This document shows positions 1 through 9,452 of a DNA stretch of 55,136 nucleotides, one piece after another. Both the position numbers and the translations under genes were made by a program. Numbering within the stretch: the first letter of the stretch is position 1; each line of letters starts with the position of its first letter. Origin of the DNA: Moraxella catarrhalis (GTDB lineage: Bacteria; Pseudomonadota; Gammaproteobacteria; Pseudomonadales; Moraxellaceae); NCBI RefSeq assembly GCF_001656295.1, contig NZ_LXHE01000003.1, positions 1 through 55,136 on the forward strand, given 5' to 3'. The notes beneath the pieces are model-generated. The model was given only the letters and a program-made list of their open reading frames with translations. It was not told where the DNA came from and searched no databases.

Positions 1-448
<448 letters not shown>

Positions 449-560
449 ACAACACCCAAGTGGTTTTACCCACTGACTGTGTTGATTGGTAATATGTAAG
501 ATGAACCTTAATCTTGATTTAGTAACAAACAGACTCATACCGCGTTGTTAATCCTTTTAC

Positions 561-674
561 GCTGACGACAATAGCAAGATGGAACCACCTGATCCCTTCC
601 CGAACTCAGAAGTGAAACGTCTTAGCGCCGATGGTAGTGTGGTTCGCCCATGTGAGAGTAGGTCATCGTCAGCA
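561..674 (+). rRNA. rrf: 5S ribosomal RNA
   Basis: About 114 nt with the hallmark 5S internal segments: ACCACCTGATCCCTTCCCGA, the GAACTCAGAAGTGAAAC loop and GCCGATGGTAGTG. The ends CTGACGAC and GTCATCGTCAG pair to form helix I. It sits about 110 bp after the 23S gene, with no tRNA in the spacer, and ends just before an intrinsic terminator. Confidence 0.96.
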
Positions 675-683
675 CCTTATTTT

Positions 684-718
684 AAACCCCTCTTTGCAGA
701 AGCAAAGGGGGGTTTTGT
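684..718 (+). terminator. rRNA operon intrinsic terminator
   Basis: An 11-bp stem CCCCTCTTTGC / GCAAAGGGGGG (one G-U pair) with a short AGAA loop, flanked by A and T runs (TTTTGTTT), lies ten bases after the 5S gene. This is a standard rho-independent terminator for the rRNA transcript. Confidence 0.9.
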
Positions 719-1020
719 TTGGGGGGTGATAAAGGAATAATAAAAGAATACCTACAATAGACTGATTTTGTAGTACTTAATGAAACCCACTATTTTGTGA
801 TCTATTTTTGATCAATCGTGATGGTGCATTTACATAAATCTGACATGGGCATTATTTGTGTTTATTTTTATTATAATTTAGGCTCTGTTATCTCAAATAA
901 TACCTTAAAAAATAAAATCAGTTTTTTGTTTTTTATTACTATGAATTGTGTTATATTTAATAAGCTGTGATAAATAGTTAATGTAATAAATTGGTTTTAG
1001 ATTCAAATAAGGCATGACCC
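719..1020. other. AT-rich intergenic stretch, no gene seen
   Basis: About 300 bp between the rRNA terminator and the cupin gene. It is strongly AT-rich and has stops in all frames. A TATAAT hexamer at 872-877 is the best -10 candidate for the cupin gene, but I see no convincing -35 at the proper distance. No tRNA or repeat is visible. Confidence 0.5.
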
Positions 1021-1464
1021 ATGAAAAATACCAACAAAACAATGAACAACACACGGCTTGGCACAGCCATTTTATCAATACTCGTTTTATTACTATCGTG
1101 GTTGCACACCTCTGCCCATGCAGAGCCAATGGGCATATTACCAAAGGGTGAAGGTGTTATTTATCAAAATGAATTGGGCATTCAAACGGTGCGTAAAACT
1201 TTTAGTAAAGACACCCCGATGAAGCGTCATAATCACCCAAACGACATTGTTACCTTGACTGTTACCAATGGTTTGGCACAGGTGTTATTAAATGGTCAAG
1301 AAGCACATACGCTGTCTTCAGGTGATGTGCTTATTTTTGATGGCAAGCATGACATTGAAGGCACCTTTTTAGAAACGACAACGGTGGTGGTAACCTTAGT
1401 ATCCAAAGATAAAACCGCAAACAATCACTTAAATCCAGCACATCACCATCATCACGCTCATTAA
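1021..1464 (+). CDS. secreted small cupin-domain protein with His-rich C-terminus
   Basis: A 147-residue protein. Residues 1-34 form a signal peptide (basic start, hydrophobic segment AILSILVLLLSWL, likely cleavage after AHA), so it should be periplasmic. The rest is a single small cupin beta-barrel: the metal-binding HNH pair near residue 77, a conserved glycine turn, GDVLIFDGKHD near 115 with a further His. The tail ends AHHHHHAH, a plausible divalent-metal ligand patch. Substrate and reaction are unknown; cupins of this size may be enzymes, metal binders or sugar/ligand sensors. The ribosome site before 1021 is weak; a second ATG at 1042 would still leave a signal peptide. The gene stands alone between the rRNA operon and convergent queH. 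Fold assignment is fairly sure, role not. Confidence 0.8.
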   Translation: MKNTNKTMNNTRLGTAILSILVLLLSWLHTSAHAEPMGILPKGEGVIYQNELGIQTVRKTFSKDTPMKRHNHPNDIVTLTVTNGLAQVLLNGQEAHTLSSGDVLIFDGKHDIEGTFLETTTVVVTLVSKDKTANNHLNPAHHHHHAH

Positions 1465-1491
1465 AACACACCATAAAAAACAGCAGTAAAA

Positions 1492-1522
1492 ACACGCCAA
1501 GCTCATCAAAAGCTTGGCGTGT
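1492..1522 (-). terminator. terminator between cupin gene and queH
   Basis: A perfect 12-bp stem, ACACGCCAAGCT (1492-1503) and its complement (1511-1522), with a 7-nt loop. Read on the minus strand it is followed by TTTTTA, so it mainly ends the queH transcript. On the plus strand the T-run is poor, but the same stem may also stop cupin transcripts. Confidence 0.8.
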
Positions 1523-1534
1523 ATCTGTTATGAC

Positions 1535-1568
1535 TGTTTATGGTTTATGAGTGTTTATGGTTTATGAG
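1535..1568. repeat. 17-bp tandem repeat, two copies
   Basis: Two exact adjacent copies of TGTTTATGGTTTATGAG, just beyond the queH stop codon. Non-coding. With only two copies it may be a chance duplication. Confidence 0.7.
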
Positions 1569-1579
1569 TGTTATGACCA

Positions 1580-2305
1580 TCATTCAACTGGCTCATCACC
1601 ATAATACTTAACCCCAATCTTAATGGGTTCTCGTCCTTGGCTACGGCGAAAATTATTGGTATCACGCAGTGAGTAAGCACAGCCACAGTATTCTTGTTGA
1701 TAAAAATGCTCTCGTTTGCTGATCTCAATCATGCGATTACTGCCACCGCCTTTACGCCAGTTAAAATCCCAATATTCAAGGTCATCATAAGGGGCAGCGG
1801 CACGATGACCACAGTCATTGATTTGTGCCATGTTCTTCCATCGTGAGATGCCCAAAGAACTGGTTATCACATTAAAACCATTTTCATGGGCGTATAGGGC
1901 GGTGCGTTCAAATCGCATGTCAAAGCACATGGTACAGCGGCGACCTCGCTCAGGGTCTTGCTCCATGCCTTTGGCACGGGCAAACCAGTTATCCATGTCA
2001 TAATCAGCATCAATGAAAGGAATGCCATGCTTTTGGGCAAAGGCGATGTTTTCGTTTTTGCGAATTTCGTATTCTTTTTTGGGGTGAATGTTGGGGTTAT
2101 AAAAATAAATGGTAAATTCAATGCCACTGGCAAGCATCGCCTCCATGACCTCACCTGAACAAGGGGCACAACATGAGTGCAGCAGCACTTTTTTATGTCC
2201 ATTTGGTGGGGTTAAAATGGGGCGGTCAATGGGGGTGAGTGTTGGATAATCACAGGCTTTAGCAATTGCCACAGGTGTGTCTGTTTTCATGTCAATAGTA
2301 CTCAT
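1580..2305 (-). CDS. queH: epoxyqueuosine reductase QueH
   Basis: A 241-residue protein of the QueH (formerly DUF208) family, which reduces epoxyqueuosine to queuosine in tRNA without cobalamin, replacing QueG. Visible family marks: HSCCAPCS near residue 44, CTMCFDMR near 125 and EYCGCAYS near 208. These cysteines are expected to bind an Fe-S cluster and another metal. The conserved YFYNPNIHP and SLGISRWKN segments are also present. Length is typical. The start at 2305 lacks a clear Shine-Dalgarno; an in-frame ATG at 2290 is an alternative. The gene stands alone and is convergent with the cupin gene, sharing a terminator region. Identification is secure. Confidence 0.95.
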   Translation of the reverse strand: MSTIDMKTDTPVAIAKACDYPTLTPIDRPILTPPNGHKKVLLHSCCAPCSGEVMEAMLASGIEFTIYFYNPNIHPKKEYEIRKNENIAFAQKHGIPFIDADYDMDNWFARAKGMEQDPERGRRCTMCFDMRFERTALYAHENGFNVITSSLGISRWKNMAQINDCGHRAAAPYDDLEYWDFNWRKGGGSNRMIEISKREHFYQQEYCGCAYSLRDTNNFRRSQGREPIKIGVKYYGDEPVE

Positions 2306-2768
2306 TGATGTGTGTGATTGGTTTTGTTTGGTTTTTTAGCGATTGTAAATTTGGCTTTTTATTTAGCATTATGGGTCTATTATGCTGGTTTTTTACCGAT
2401 TAAGCAAGACTTTATCATTCGTATTGTCTTGGGTGTTGATTTATCACAGACCCCAAATGATCATACAACATAAAGCGATCAATTGACCAGTTTGGTTTGT
2501 CAAAGTATGTGGCTAACTATGATTTGGCTTGAGGGTTGTTGTGGTGTTTAAAATAGTCACTTTAATCTGACAAAACTGTTTTGATTTATCGTGAAACTAT
2601 ATAAAAATATTGTTTTTGGCTGTCGTTTTTGGAAGGGTGTTTAATTTTTATGCTATTTATTCTACCTGCGAATTACCCATAAAATCTGTGAAATTGATGG
2701 CGAAACATTGTCAGATAAGGTAAAATATTCTGTTATCTTATTTTATTTTCTTTTGATAAGCGCTTTAT
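2306..2768. other. divergent intergenic region queH-lepA
   Basis: A 463-bp AT-rich region between divergently transcribed genes. It must hold promoters for both. The best lepA candidate is TTGTCA at 2708-2713 with TGTTAT 17 bp downstream (2731-2736), a weak -10. I see no ORF, RNA gene or repeat. Confidence 0.4.
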
Positions 2769-4583
2769 ATGACTGCAAAAAAACCAACCGATATCTCTCA
2801 TATTCGTAATTTTTCTATCATTGCTCATATCGATCATGGTAAGAGTACTTTGGCCGACCGCTTTATTCAAGTTTGCGGTGGTCTGTCAGACCGTGAGATG
2901 CAAGCTCAAGTGCTAGATAGCATGGATATCGAGCGCGAACGTGGAATTACGATCAAGGCACAATCGGTAACTTTGTACTATAATCATCCCAATGGCGAAA
3001 CATATCAACTCAATTTTATTGATACGCCTGGCCATGTGGATTTTAGTTACGAAGTATCTCGTTCATTAGCGGCTTGTGAAGGTGCGTTGCTTGTTGTTGA
3101 TGCTGCTCAAGGTGTTGAGGCTCAAAGTGTTGCAAATTGTTATACAGCGGTAGAACAAGGGCTTGAGGTTTTACCTGTTTTAAATAAAATTGATTTGCCC
3201 CAAGTTGAACCTGAGCGAGTGATTGAAGAGATTGAAGATATTATTGGTATTGAGGCTGTGGAAGCACCAAGGGTATCTGCTAAAACAGGGGTTGGTATCG
3301 AAGAATTATTAGCAACATTGTGCGATGTTATTCCTGCACCGACAGGAGATCGCGAGGCACCGCTACAGGCTTTGATTATTGACTCTTGGTTTGATAATTA
3401 TTTGGGTGTCGTGTCATTGGTGCGCGTGCGTGAAGGTCAGGTCGCCAAAGGAGATAAAATCTTCATCAAATCGACTGGTGAAACACACATTGTCACCTCG
3501 GTTGGGGTTTTTACCCCAAAATCCCTAGAAACGGATGTGCTGCATGCAGGCGAAGTAGGTTTTGTGATTGCAGGGATTAAGGACATCCAAGGCGCTCCTG
3601 TGGGCGATACCATTACGCATGCCAAAACACCAGATGTAGAAAATATTCCAGGATTTCAAAAAGTTACGCCTCAAGTCTATGCAGGAATGTTCCCGATCGA
3701 TTCCAGTGATTTTGAAAAATTTCGTGAGGCTTTACAAAAGCTTCAAATTAATGATGCAGCGCTATTTTTTGAGCCTGATACTTCTGAGGCCCTGGGATTT
3801 GGTTTTCGCTGTGGATTTTTGGGCATGCTGCACATGGAAATCATTCAAGAGCGGCTTGAGCGTGAATATGATCTTGATTTGATTACGACAGCACCATCGG
3901 TCATTTATGAAATTGTCAAGAAAAATGGTGATATTATTTATGTGGATAACCCATCCAAACTACCTGATACAGGTGTCATTGCTGAGTTTCGTGAGCCGAT
4001 CGCTCGTTGCCATATCTTGGTACCTCAAGAATATTTAGGCAATGTCATTACCTTGGCGATTGAGCGTCGAGGTGTACAAGTGGATATGAAATTTATGGCA
4101 CGGCAAGTGCAGGTTATATTTGATATCCCAATGGGTGAGGTTGTGATGGATTTTTTTGATAAATTAAAATCTGCCAGCCGTGGTTTTGCATCGTTAGATT
4201 ATGGTTTTGAGCGTTATGAAGCGGATAAATTGGTGCGTGTTGATGTGCTGATTAATGGTGAGAAAGTCGATGCGCTAGCGATGATTTGCCATCAAGAACA
4301 TGCACGCCGCCGTGGTAATCAGTTGGTTGAAAAAATGAAAGAGCTGATTCCTCGTCAAATGTTTGATGTGGCGATTCAGGCGGCGATCGGCAGCCAAATC
4401 ATTGCCAGAAGTACGGTTAAAGCCATGCGTAAGGATGTTTTGGCAAAGTGCTATGGTGGCGATGTCAGCCGTAAGAAAAAATTGCTTGAAAAACAAAAAG
4501 CAGGTAAAAAACGCATGAAGCAGGTCGGCAGCGTCGAAATTCCACAAGAAGCATTCTTGGCTGTTTTGAAAGTTGACAGTTGA
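2769..4583 (+). CDS. lepA: elongation factor 4 (LepA), ribosome back-translocase GTPase
   Basis: A 604-residue translational GTPase. The G1 motif AHIDHGKST is near residue 19, the switch region [11 protein letters not shown] near 54, DTPGH near 82 and NKID near 138. EF-G-like domains follow, then the LepA-specific C-terminal domain ending near [18 protein letters not shown]. Length agrees with the family (about 600). LepA binds stalled or mistranslocated ribosomes and affects initiation and elongation under stress. It is followed by lepB after 56 bp, the classic lepA-lepB pair, and heads a six-gene run to pdxJ. No strong Shine-Dalgarno precedes the ATG at 2769. Confidence 0.98.
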   Translation: MTAKKPTDISHIRNFSIIAHIDHGKSTLADRFIQVCGGLSDREMQAQVLDSMDIERERGITIKAQSVTLYYNHPNGETYQLNFIDTPGHVDFSYEVSRSLAACEGALLVVDAAQGVEAQSVANCYTAVEQGLEVLPVLNKIDLPQVEPERVIEEIEDIIGIEAVEAPRVSAKTGVGIEELLATLCDVIPAPTGDREAPLQALIIDSWFDNYLGVVSLVRVREGQVAKGDKIFIKSTGETHIVTSVGVFTPKSLETDVLHAGEVGFVIAGIKDIQGAPVGDTITHAKTPDVENIPGFQKVTPQVYAGMFPIDSSDFEKFREALQKLQINDAALFFEPDTSEALGFGFRCGFLGMLHMEIIQERLEREYDLDLITTAPSVIYEIVKKNGDIIYVDNPSKLPDTGVIAEFREPIARCHILVPQEYLGNVITLAIERRGVQVDMKFMARQVQVIFDIPMGEVVMDFFDKLKSASRGFASLDYGFERYEADKLVRVDVLINGEKVDALAMICHQEHARRRGNQLVEKMKELIPRQMFDVAIQAAIGSQIIARSTVKAMRKDVLAKCYGGDVSRKKKLLEKQKAGKKRMKQVGSVEIPQEAFLAVLKVDS

Positions 4584-4639
4584 GTTTTTGATCGTGTATC
4601 GCTGCATAAAGCTTGGCATAGTTGCCGTAGGAGAATTTG

Positions 4640-5734
4640 GTGAATTTTGACATTAATTTAATAATCGTACCGATAACTTTGGCGTTTTTGGTGATTTGGC
4701 TGGTGGATAAGCTTGCCCTAAAACAACATCTCGCCGTCAAGCAGCATGACAAAGCAGTCAAATTTGCCGAAACTCAATTTTCAATGCATCAGCAAAGGCT
4801 TGAGTCGGCTTTGGCAAGTCATGGCATGCGTGCCGATGCCCAAAGTTATACGCCTGACGCTCACGCCCCAAGTGATGTGCAAGCAGCTTATCAGGATTAT
4901 CAGGCAAGCCGTGTGAAGCTTGCCACCTTACAAGGCAATCCTGCCGGCGAAACAAAAGTGGTGCGCTGGGCTTATGAGTTTTTGCCTGTTTTATTGGCGA
5001 TTGTGATTGTACGTGCATTTATTGTTGAGCCGTTTAATATTCCATCATCTTCTATGGTACCAACTTTATACACAGGCGATTTTATTATTGTCAATAAAGC
5101 AGCTTATGGGCTTCGTTTGCCAATTACACATACTAAGATTTTGGATACGGGTAGCCCTAAACGAGGCGATGTTGCCGTTTTTCGTTATCCTGTGAATGAT
5201 AATATTTATTTTATTAAGCGCGTGATTGGCTTGCCTGGAGATACGGTAAGCTTTAATCGTGGGGTGTTGTCGATTAATGGTGAAAAAGTAGGAAGTGCAG
5301 CCGCAAATTATCAAATGCCAAGTGCGTTATTGGATAAAATGATGCCTAATATGATTCATGGTCAACTGCTTAGCGATGTAGACCGAGCAAATTGGGGGCG
5401 TCAAGAAGAACATTTGGCACGCTATCAAACCGAAAATTTGGGCGGTCATACTTATACGGTCAGATATTTGGCTGATATGAATTCGTCAGCACAAGCACCA
5501 TTTTTGATGGCGCATTCTAAAGAATTGGCTGCTTCTGGTGGCGAGCGTTGGTCGATTGAGGTACCTAAAGGGCAGTACTTTGTGATGGGTGATAATCGCG
5601 ATCGTAGCGATGATGGGCGTTTTTGGGGCTTTGTGCCAGAATCCAATCTGTCGGGCAAGGCAACTTATATTTGGATGCATAAAGAGCCAGGTTTTAAGTT
5701 GCCAAATTTTGAGCGTAATGGTGCCATTGATTAA
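4640..5734 (+). CDS. lepB: signal peptidase I (LepB)
   Basis: Inner-membrane serine protease that removes signal peptides from exported proteins. The N-terminus has a TM segment (residues 4-23), a charged cytoplasmic loop, a second TM (about 113-128), then the catalytic region: IPSSSMVPT with nucleophile Ser at about 138, and the Lys of the dyad in YFIKRVIGLPGD. The C-terminal box GDNRDRSDDGRFWGFVP is intact. I start it at the GTG at 4640, because TAGGAG at 4628-4633 then sits 6 bases away; a TTG at 4637 directly before it is too close. At 364 residues it is longer than E. coli LepB. It lies between lepA and rnc, as in many proteobacteria. Confidence 0.96.
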   Translation: MNFDINLIIVPITLAFLVIWLVDKLALKQHLAVKQHDKAVKFAETQFSMHQQRLESALASHGMRADAQSYTPDAHAPSDVQAAYQDYQASRVKLATLQGNPAGETKVVRWAYEFLPVLLAIVIVRAFIVEPFNIPSSSMVPTLYTGDFIIVNKAAYGLRLPITHTKILDTGSPKRGDVAVFRYPVNDNIYFIKRVIGLPGDTVSFNRGVLSINGEKVGSAAANYQMPSALLDKMMPNMIHGQLLSDVDRANWGRQEEHLARYQTENLGGHTYTVRYLADMNSSAQAPFLMAHSKELAASGGERWSIEVPKGQYFVMGDNRDRSDDGRFWGFVPESNLSGKATYIWMHKEPGFKLPNFERNGAID

Positions 5735-5751
5735 ATGATCCGGAATTGACT

Positions 5752-6540
5752 GTGAATAACAAAACCTCAAAAATCACCAAAGCACCAAAATCAGCTACTA
5801 AGACGCCTGATCAGCTACCATACTTTACCAACTTTGAGCAAGGATTACCCGTGCTTTGCGCTAAGCTTGGATATCAGTTTGTAGATAGCTCGCTGCCACG
5901 CCGCGCCTTGACCCACCGCTCGTATGACCCCAAACAAAGCTATGAGCGACTGGAGTTTTTGGGAGATGCGCTTTTGAGTTTGATTATTGCAAAAGCATTA
6001 TTTACACAGTATCCTGAGCATGATGAAGGCAAACTTACGCGGATGCGGGCGACTTTGGTGCGCCAAGAAACGCTCGTTCAAATCGCTGATCGTCTTGAGC
6101 TGTCGCGGCACTTGATTTTGGGCGTTGGTGAGCGTAAAGGCGGCGGTCGCCACCGGGCATCAATTTTGGCGGACGCAGTCGAGGCGCTCATTGCTGCTGT
6201 GTATTTGGATAATTTAAAAAGTGATGGTGAGGATGTCGTCAATCGCATGGTGATGGATTGGTATAAAGATTTGATCACAGAAGTGGGTCAAGAGCAGGTG
6301 CTCAAAGATGCCAAATCCCGCCTACAAGAGCTACTTCAGGGCAATCGCTTACCATTACCAACCTATGAACTTATCCAGACCCTAGGCAGCGCACCTAATC
6401 AAGTCTTTGTGGTGCAATGTCGCTGCGCCGTGGCAGATGTCAGTCCAATCACAGAAACGGGCGCCAGCCGCCGCATTGCTGAACAAAAATGCGCTGAAAG
6501 AATGATTAATCAGTTAAATAAATTATCACTTAACAATTAA
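5752..6540 (+). CDS. rnc: ribonuclease III
   Basis: Double-strand-specific endoribonuclease that processes rRNA precursors and degrades structured RNA. The catalytic signature ERLEFLGDALL is near residue 68, with further acidic residues in DEGKLTRMRA and ADAVEALIAAVYLD. A C-terminal dsRNA-binding domain begins near KSRLQELLQG. I favour the GTG start at 5752 (GGA 7 bases upstream) over the TTG at 5746. It begins 17 bp after lepB and precedes era, the standard rnc-era pair. It has an extra basic, Lys/Thr-rich N-terminal stretch of about 25 residues. Confidence 0.97.
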   Translation: MNNKTSKITKAPKSATKTPDQLPYFTNFEQGLPVLCAKLGYQFVDSSLPRRALTHRSYDPKQSYERLEFLGDALLSLIIAKALFTQYPEHDEGKLTRMRATLVRQETLVQIADRLELSRHLILGVGERKGGGRHRASILADAVEALIAAVYLDNLKSDGEDVVNRMVMDWYKDLITEVGQEQVLKDAKSRLQELLQGNRLPLPTYELIQTLGSAPNQVFVVQCRCAVADVSPITETGASRRIAEQKCAERMINQLNKLSLNN

Positions 6541-6585
6541 ATTTGCTTTAAGCAGGTTAATTGAAAAGCAATCATAAGGAAAAAT

Positions 6586-7581
6586 ATGTCTGACGATACT
6601 AAAACTCACAACAATGAAGACACCATCTCGGCGTTTTTTGAAGGTCAATCAACGCCGAAAAATGAGTCTTTTAAGGCGGGTTTTGTCGCGATTGTTGGGC
6701 GTCCCAATGTCGGCAAATCGACGCTCATGAACCATCTGCTTGGACAAAAGCTGTCCATTACTTCTAGAAAGCCGCAGACAACCCGTCATCGCATTCATGG
6801 CATCTTAACCGATGAAAACATGCAGATTGTGTTTGTTGACACCCCGGGCATTCATAGTAAAGAAGTGCGCGCCATCAATGAGCGGATGAATAAAGCAGCA
6901 ATCTCTGCGCTGTCAGATGTGGATGTGGTGCTGTTCGTGGTCGATGGGCTTCAATGGCGAGAAGACGATCTTTTGACGCTTGAGAAATTGTCTGCGACCA
7001 ATTTGCCAGTTATTTTGGTAATTAATAAGGCAGACACGATCAAAGATAAAGCCCAGCTACTGCCCGTGATCGAAAGCTTTAGTGAAAGTTTTGAGTTTGT
7101 AGATATTATCCCTGTTTCTGCGCTTCGCCACCATAATCTTGATCGCTTGCAGTCTGTCATTGGCGAATATCTGCCGGTCAGACCTGCAATTTTTGATGCT
7201 GAGCAAATCACTGACCGTTCAGAGCGTTTTTTGGCATCGGAGATCATCCGTGAAAAAATCATGCGTGCTTCGGGTGATGAAGTGCCTTATGATTTGACCG
7301 TACAGATTGATACCTTTAAGGATGAGCCTGCGCACCGCGATCCAGAAACGGGCAAATGGCGTAAGGCGGTCACATTCATTGATGCCACAATTTTTGTAGA
7401 AAGAGCGGGTCAAAAGTCGATCGTCATTGGAGATAAAGGCGCTCGTATCAAACAGGTGGGTATTGACGCTCGTAAAGATATGGAAGTGCTGTTTGATCGC
7501 AAGATCATGCTCACGCTTTGGGTAAAAGTGAAGCGTGGCTGGAGTGATGATGAGCGTGCGCTGAACAGTTTGGGCTATTAA
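6586..7581 (+). CDS. era: GTPase Era
   Basis: 331 residues. Ras-like G domain: GRPNVGKST (G1, near 38), QTTRHRIHG (G2), DTPG (G3) and NKAD (G4). A C-terminal KH domain contains the RNA-binding GDKGARIKQVG segment. Era binds the 3' end of 16S rRNA and promotes 30S subunit assembly. Slightly longer than usual because of an acidic N-terminal extension of about 30 residues before the G domain. ATG at 6586 follows AAGGA at good spacing. Co-directional with rnc (45 bp gap) and recO (33 bp gap). Confidence 0.98.
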   Translation: MSDDTKTHNNEDTISAFFEGQSTPKNESFKAGFVAIVGRPNVGKSTLMNHLLGQKLSITSRKPQTTRHRIHGILTDENMQIVFVDTPGIHSKEVRAINERMNKAAISALSDVDVVLFVVDGLQWREDDLLTLEKLSATNLPVILVINKADTIKDKAQLLPVIESFSESFEFVDIIPVSALRHHNLDRLQSVIGEYLPVRPAIFDAEQITDRSERFLASEIIREKIMRASGDEVPYDLTVQIDTFKDEPAHRDPETGKWRKAVTFIDATIFVERAGQKSIVIGDKGARIKQVGIDARKDMEVLFDRKIMLTLWVKVKRGWSDDERALNSLGY

Positions 7582-7614
7582 GCCAAACTAAGCCAAACAT
7601 TTTGAGACAGATTT

Positions 7615-8424
7615 ATGCGTGCCACTGCGCTTAATGGTTATTTGATTCATCAGCGCCCCTATCAAGAAAAGCGAGCGATTTATCAATTTTTTTCGTATGA
7701 GCAGGGGGTGGTGCATGGTGTTGGTGCGCGTGGTATGCCTTTATTTGCGCCAATTTGGCTGATGTCAAGTGGCGCAAAATCATTAAAAAGTTTTAGTCAA
7801 ATCAGCTTGGGATTTTCAGGCGAATTTGCGCAGCAGCTAAAAACGCAGTCAAGTGAAGACACTTGGAATCAGGCAAGTTATGGCTTGACCACGGGGCGAG
7901 TCCAGTATGCGCTTTTATATATGAATGAAGTGCTTTATAAGCTGCTTGATACCGAAAGTCCTTGCCCTGAGCTGTGGCAAGTGTATCATGCCAATACTGC
8001 CAAACTTCACGCACTTGATCGGCTGTCATTGTCACTGGCAGATGAGATGCAAGCCATGAAGCTTTACTTACGAAGCTTTGAAAGGGCGCTATTTTCAGAA
8101 CTTGGAGTGGGGATGGATTTTTATGTTGATGGGCATGGGGCACCGATCAATGATGATGCCATTTATTACTATATCCCTCAAATGGGCTTTGTTTTGGATC
8201 ACATTGCACTGACTCAGACCGATCGCCAGATTAAGGTCGGTGGCGCTTGTTATACAGGCGCCCAGATTTTACAGATGGGTGCTGCGATAGATGATCCAGA
8301 ACTTGCCTTGCGTTTTTTGAATCAATTTAGCCAAATTCAAAAGGAGCTTTTGGATGATTTGTTGGGCTATCAGCCCTTGCACAGCCGTACATTGTGGCAA
8401 CAAAGTATCCAGTATTTGCAATAG
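7615..8424 (+). CDS. recO: DNA repair protein RecO
   Basis: A 269-residue protein with the RecO N-terminal OB-fold start (MRATALNGYLIHQRPYQEKR), a GARG segment and a helical C-terminal half with FERALFSELGVGMDF. RecO loads RecA on SSB-coated single-stranded DNA together with RecR in the RecFOR gap-repair pathway. The zinc-finger cysteines of some RecO proteins are not obvious here, as is common in gammaproteobacteria. Its place between era and pdxJ is the conserved proteobacterial order and supports the call for a protein that diverges quickly in sequence. Confidence 0.93.
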   Translation: MRATALNGYLIHQRPYQEKRAIYQFFSYEQGVVHGVGARGMPLFAPIWLMSSGAKSLKSFSQISLGFSGEFAQQLKTQSSEDTWNQASYGLTTGRVQYALLYMNEVLYKLLDTESPCPELWQVYHANTAKLHALDRLSLSLADEMQAMKLYLRSFERALFSELGVGMDFYVDGHGAPINDDAIYYYIPQMGFVLDHIALTQTDRQIKVGGACYTGAQILQMGAAIDDPELALRFLNQFSQIQKELLDDLLGYQPLHSRTLWQQSIQYLQ

Positions 8425-8448
8425 CGATTAAATTTATTAAGGAATATG

Positions 8449-9198
8449 ATGAACGAACCATTATTAGGCGTTAATATTGACCACATTGCCACATTAAGAA
8501 ATGCGCGCGGCGTGGATTATCCTTGTCCTATTGAAGGGGCACTCATCTGCGAGCAGGCGGGCGCATCGGGGATCACATTACACCTGCGCGAAGATCGTCG
8601 GCATATCCGTGATGCCGATGTGTATGAAATGGCTCAGCGGCTCAAGACTCGCATGAATCTTGAGATGGCGGTGACGGAGGAGATGCTTGGTATCGCACTT
8701 AAAGTGCGTCCGGCGTGGGTGTGCCTTGTTCCCGAAAAACGCCAAGAGCTCACCACCGAAGGCGGGCTTGATGTTGTCAATTTACCAAATTTTCAAGCAT
8801 TCATACACAGCCTTCAGCAGGCAGGCATTCAGGTGTCTTTATTCATCGATCCAGATTTGCATCAAATTGATGCTGCAATTGCTTTGGGTGCCAATGCCAT
8901 CGAGCTGCATACCGGCACTTATGCCCATGCCACTTTACAAAATGATCAAACCAAGATTGACCATGAGCTTGAGCGCATTAAACAAGCAGCCGCCTACGCG
9001 CAAGCAAATTCTTCGCTATTGGTTAATGCCGGTCATGGCTTAACGCGTGCTAATGTTGCAGCCATTGCTCAAATTGATGGTATCCATGAGCTAAATATTG
9101 GCCATGCATTGATTGCTGATGCCGTGTTTATGGGTCTTGAGAGTGCAGTGAAGGCGATGAAGGCAGCCTTTACGGAAGGTAAAATGATAAATAATTAA
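8449..9198 (+). CDS. pdxJ: pyridoxine 5'-phosphate synthase
   Basis: TIM-barrel enzyme that condenses 1-deoxyxylulose 5-phosphate with 3-amino-2-oxopropyl phosphate to make pyridoxine 5'-phosphate, the last step of DXP-dependent vitamin B6 synthesis. Diagnostic segments: [15 protein letters not shown] at the start, [22 protein letters not shown] and HGLTRANV, then [13 protein letters not shown] at the C-terminus. Two ATGs lie at 8446 and 8449; the second has the better distance (5 bases) from AAGGA at 8439-8443. It closes the lepA-to-pdxJ run. No good terminator follows. Confidence 0.97.
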   Translation: MNEPLLGVNIDHIATLRNARGVDYPCPIEGALICEQAGASGITLHLREDRRHIRDADVYEMAQRLKTRMNLEMAVTEEMLGIALKVRPAWVCLVPEKRQELTTEGGLDVVNLPNFQAFIHSLQQAGIQVSLFIDPDLHQIDAAIALGANAIELHTGTYAHATLQNDQTKIDHELERIKQAAAYAQANSSLLVNAGHGLTRANVAAIAQIDGIHELNIGHALIADAVFMGLESAVKAMKAAFTEGKMINN

Positions 9199-9378
9199 CC
9201 CTTTAGAAAGAAAATCGTAAACAATGATGATTGTTGTGTAATATTATGTATTTTTATTCAAAAAAAGGTTGTAAATAAATTCATTTACCATTAAGCTAAG
9301 CCTACAAGCCACAATAAATACCTATTAGCAGCGTGACTCATTGGTCGCCCAGAATCTGCAAAATTTTGTAACAGATTA

Positions 9379-9408
9379 TTGGCAGGTGCTGGATAGCTAT
9401 GCTAAAAT
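9379..9408 (+). promoter_or_regulatory. promoter candidate for ompA
   Basis: TTGGCA at 9379-9384 and TAAAAT at 9403-9408 with an 18-bp spacer, plus the extended -10 TG at 9400-9401. A start near 9415 would leave a short leader of about 38 nt before the ompA ATG. Fits a highly expressed outer-membrane protein gene. Confidence 0.65.
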
Positions 9409-9452
9409 AGGTGCGGTAATCTTGAAAAACCAACCATTCCTTGGAGGAATTT

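Noticed and set aside
905-1144. Minus-strand frame opposite the cupin start
   Set aside because: It is antisense to a signal-peptide-coding region with clear protein features, and its own tail is AT-rich low-complexity sequence.
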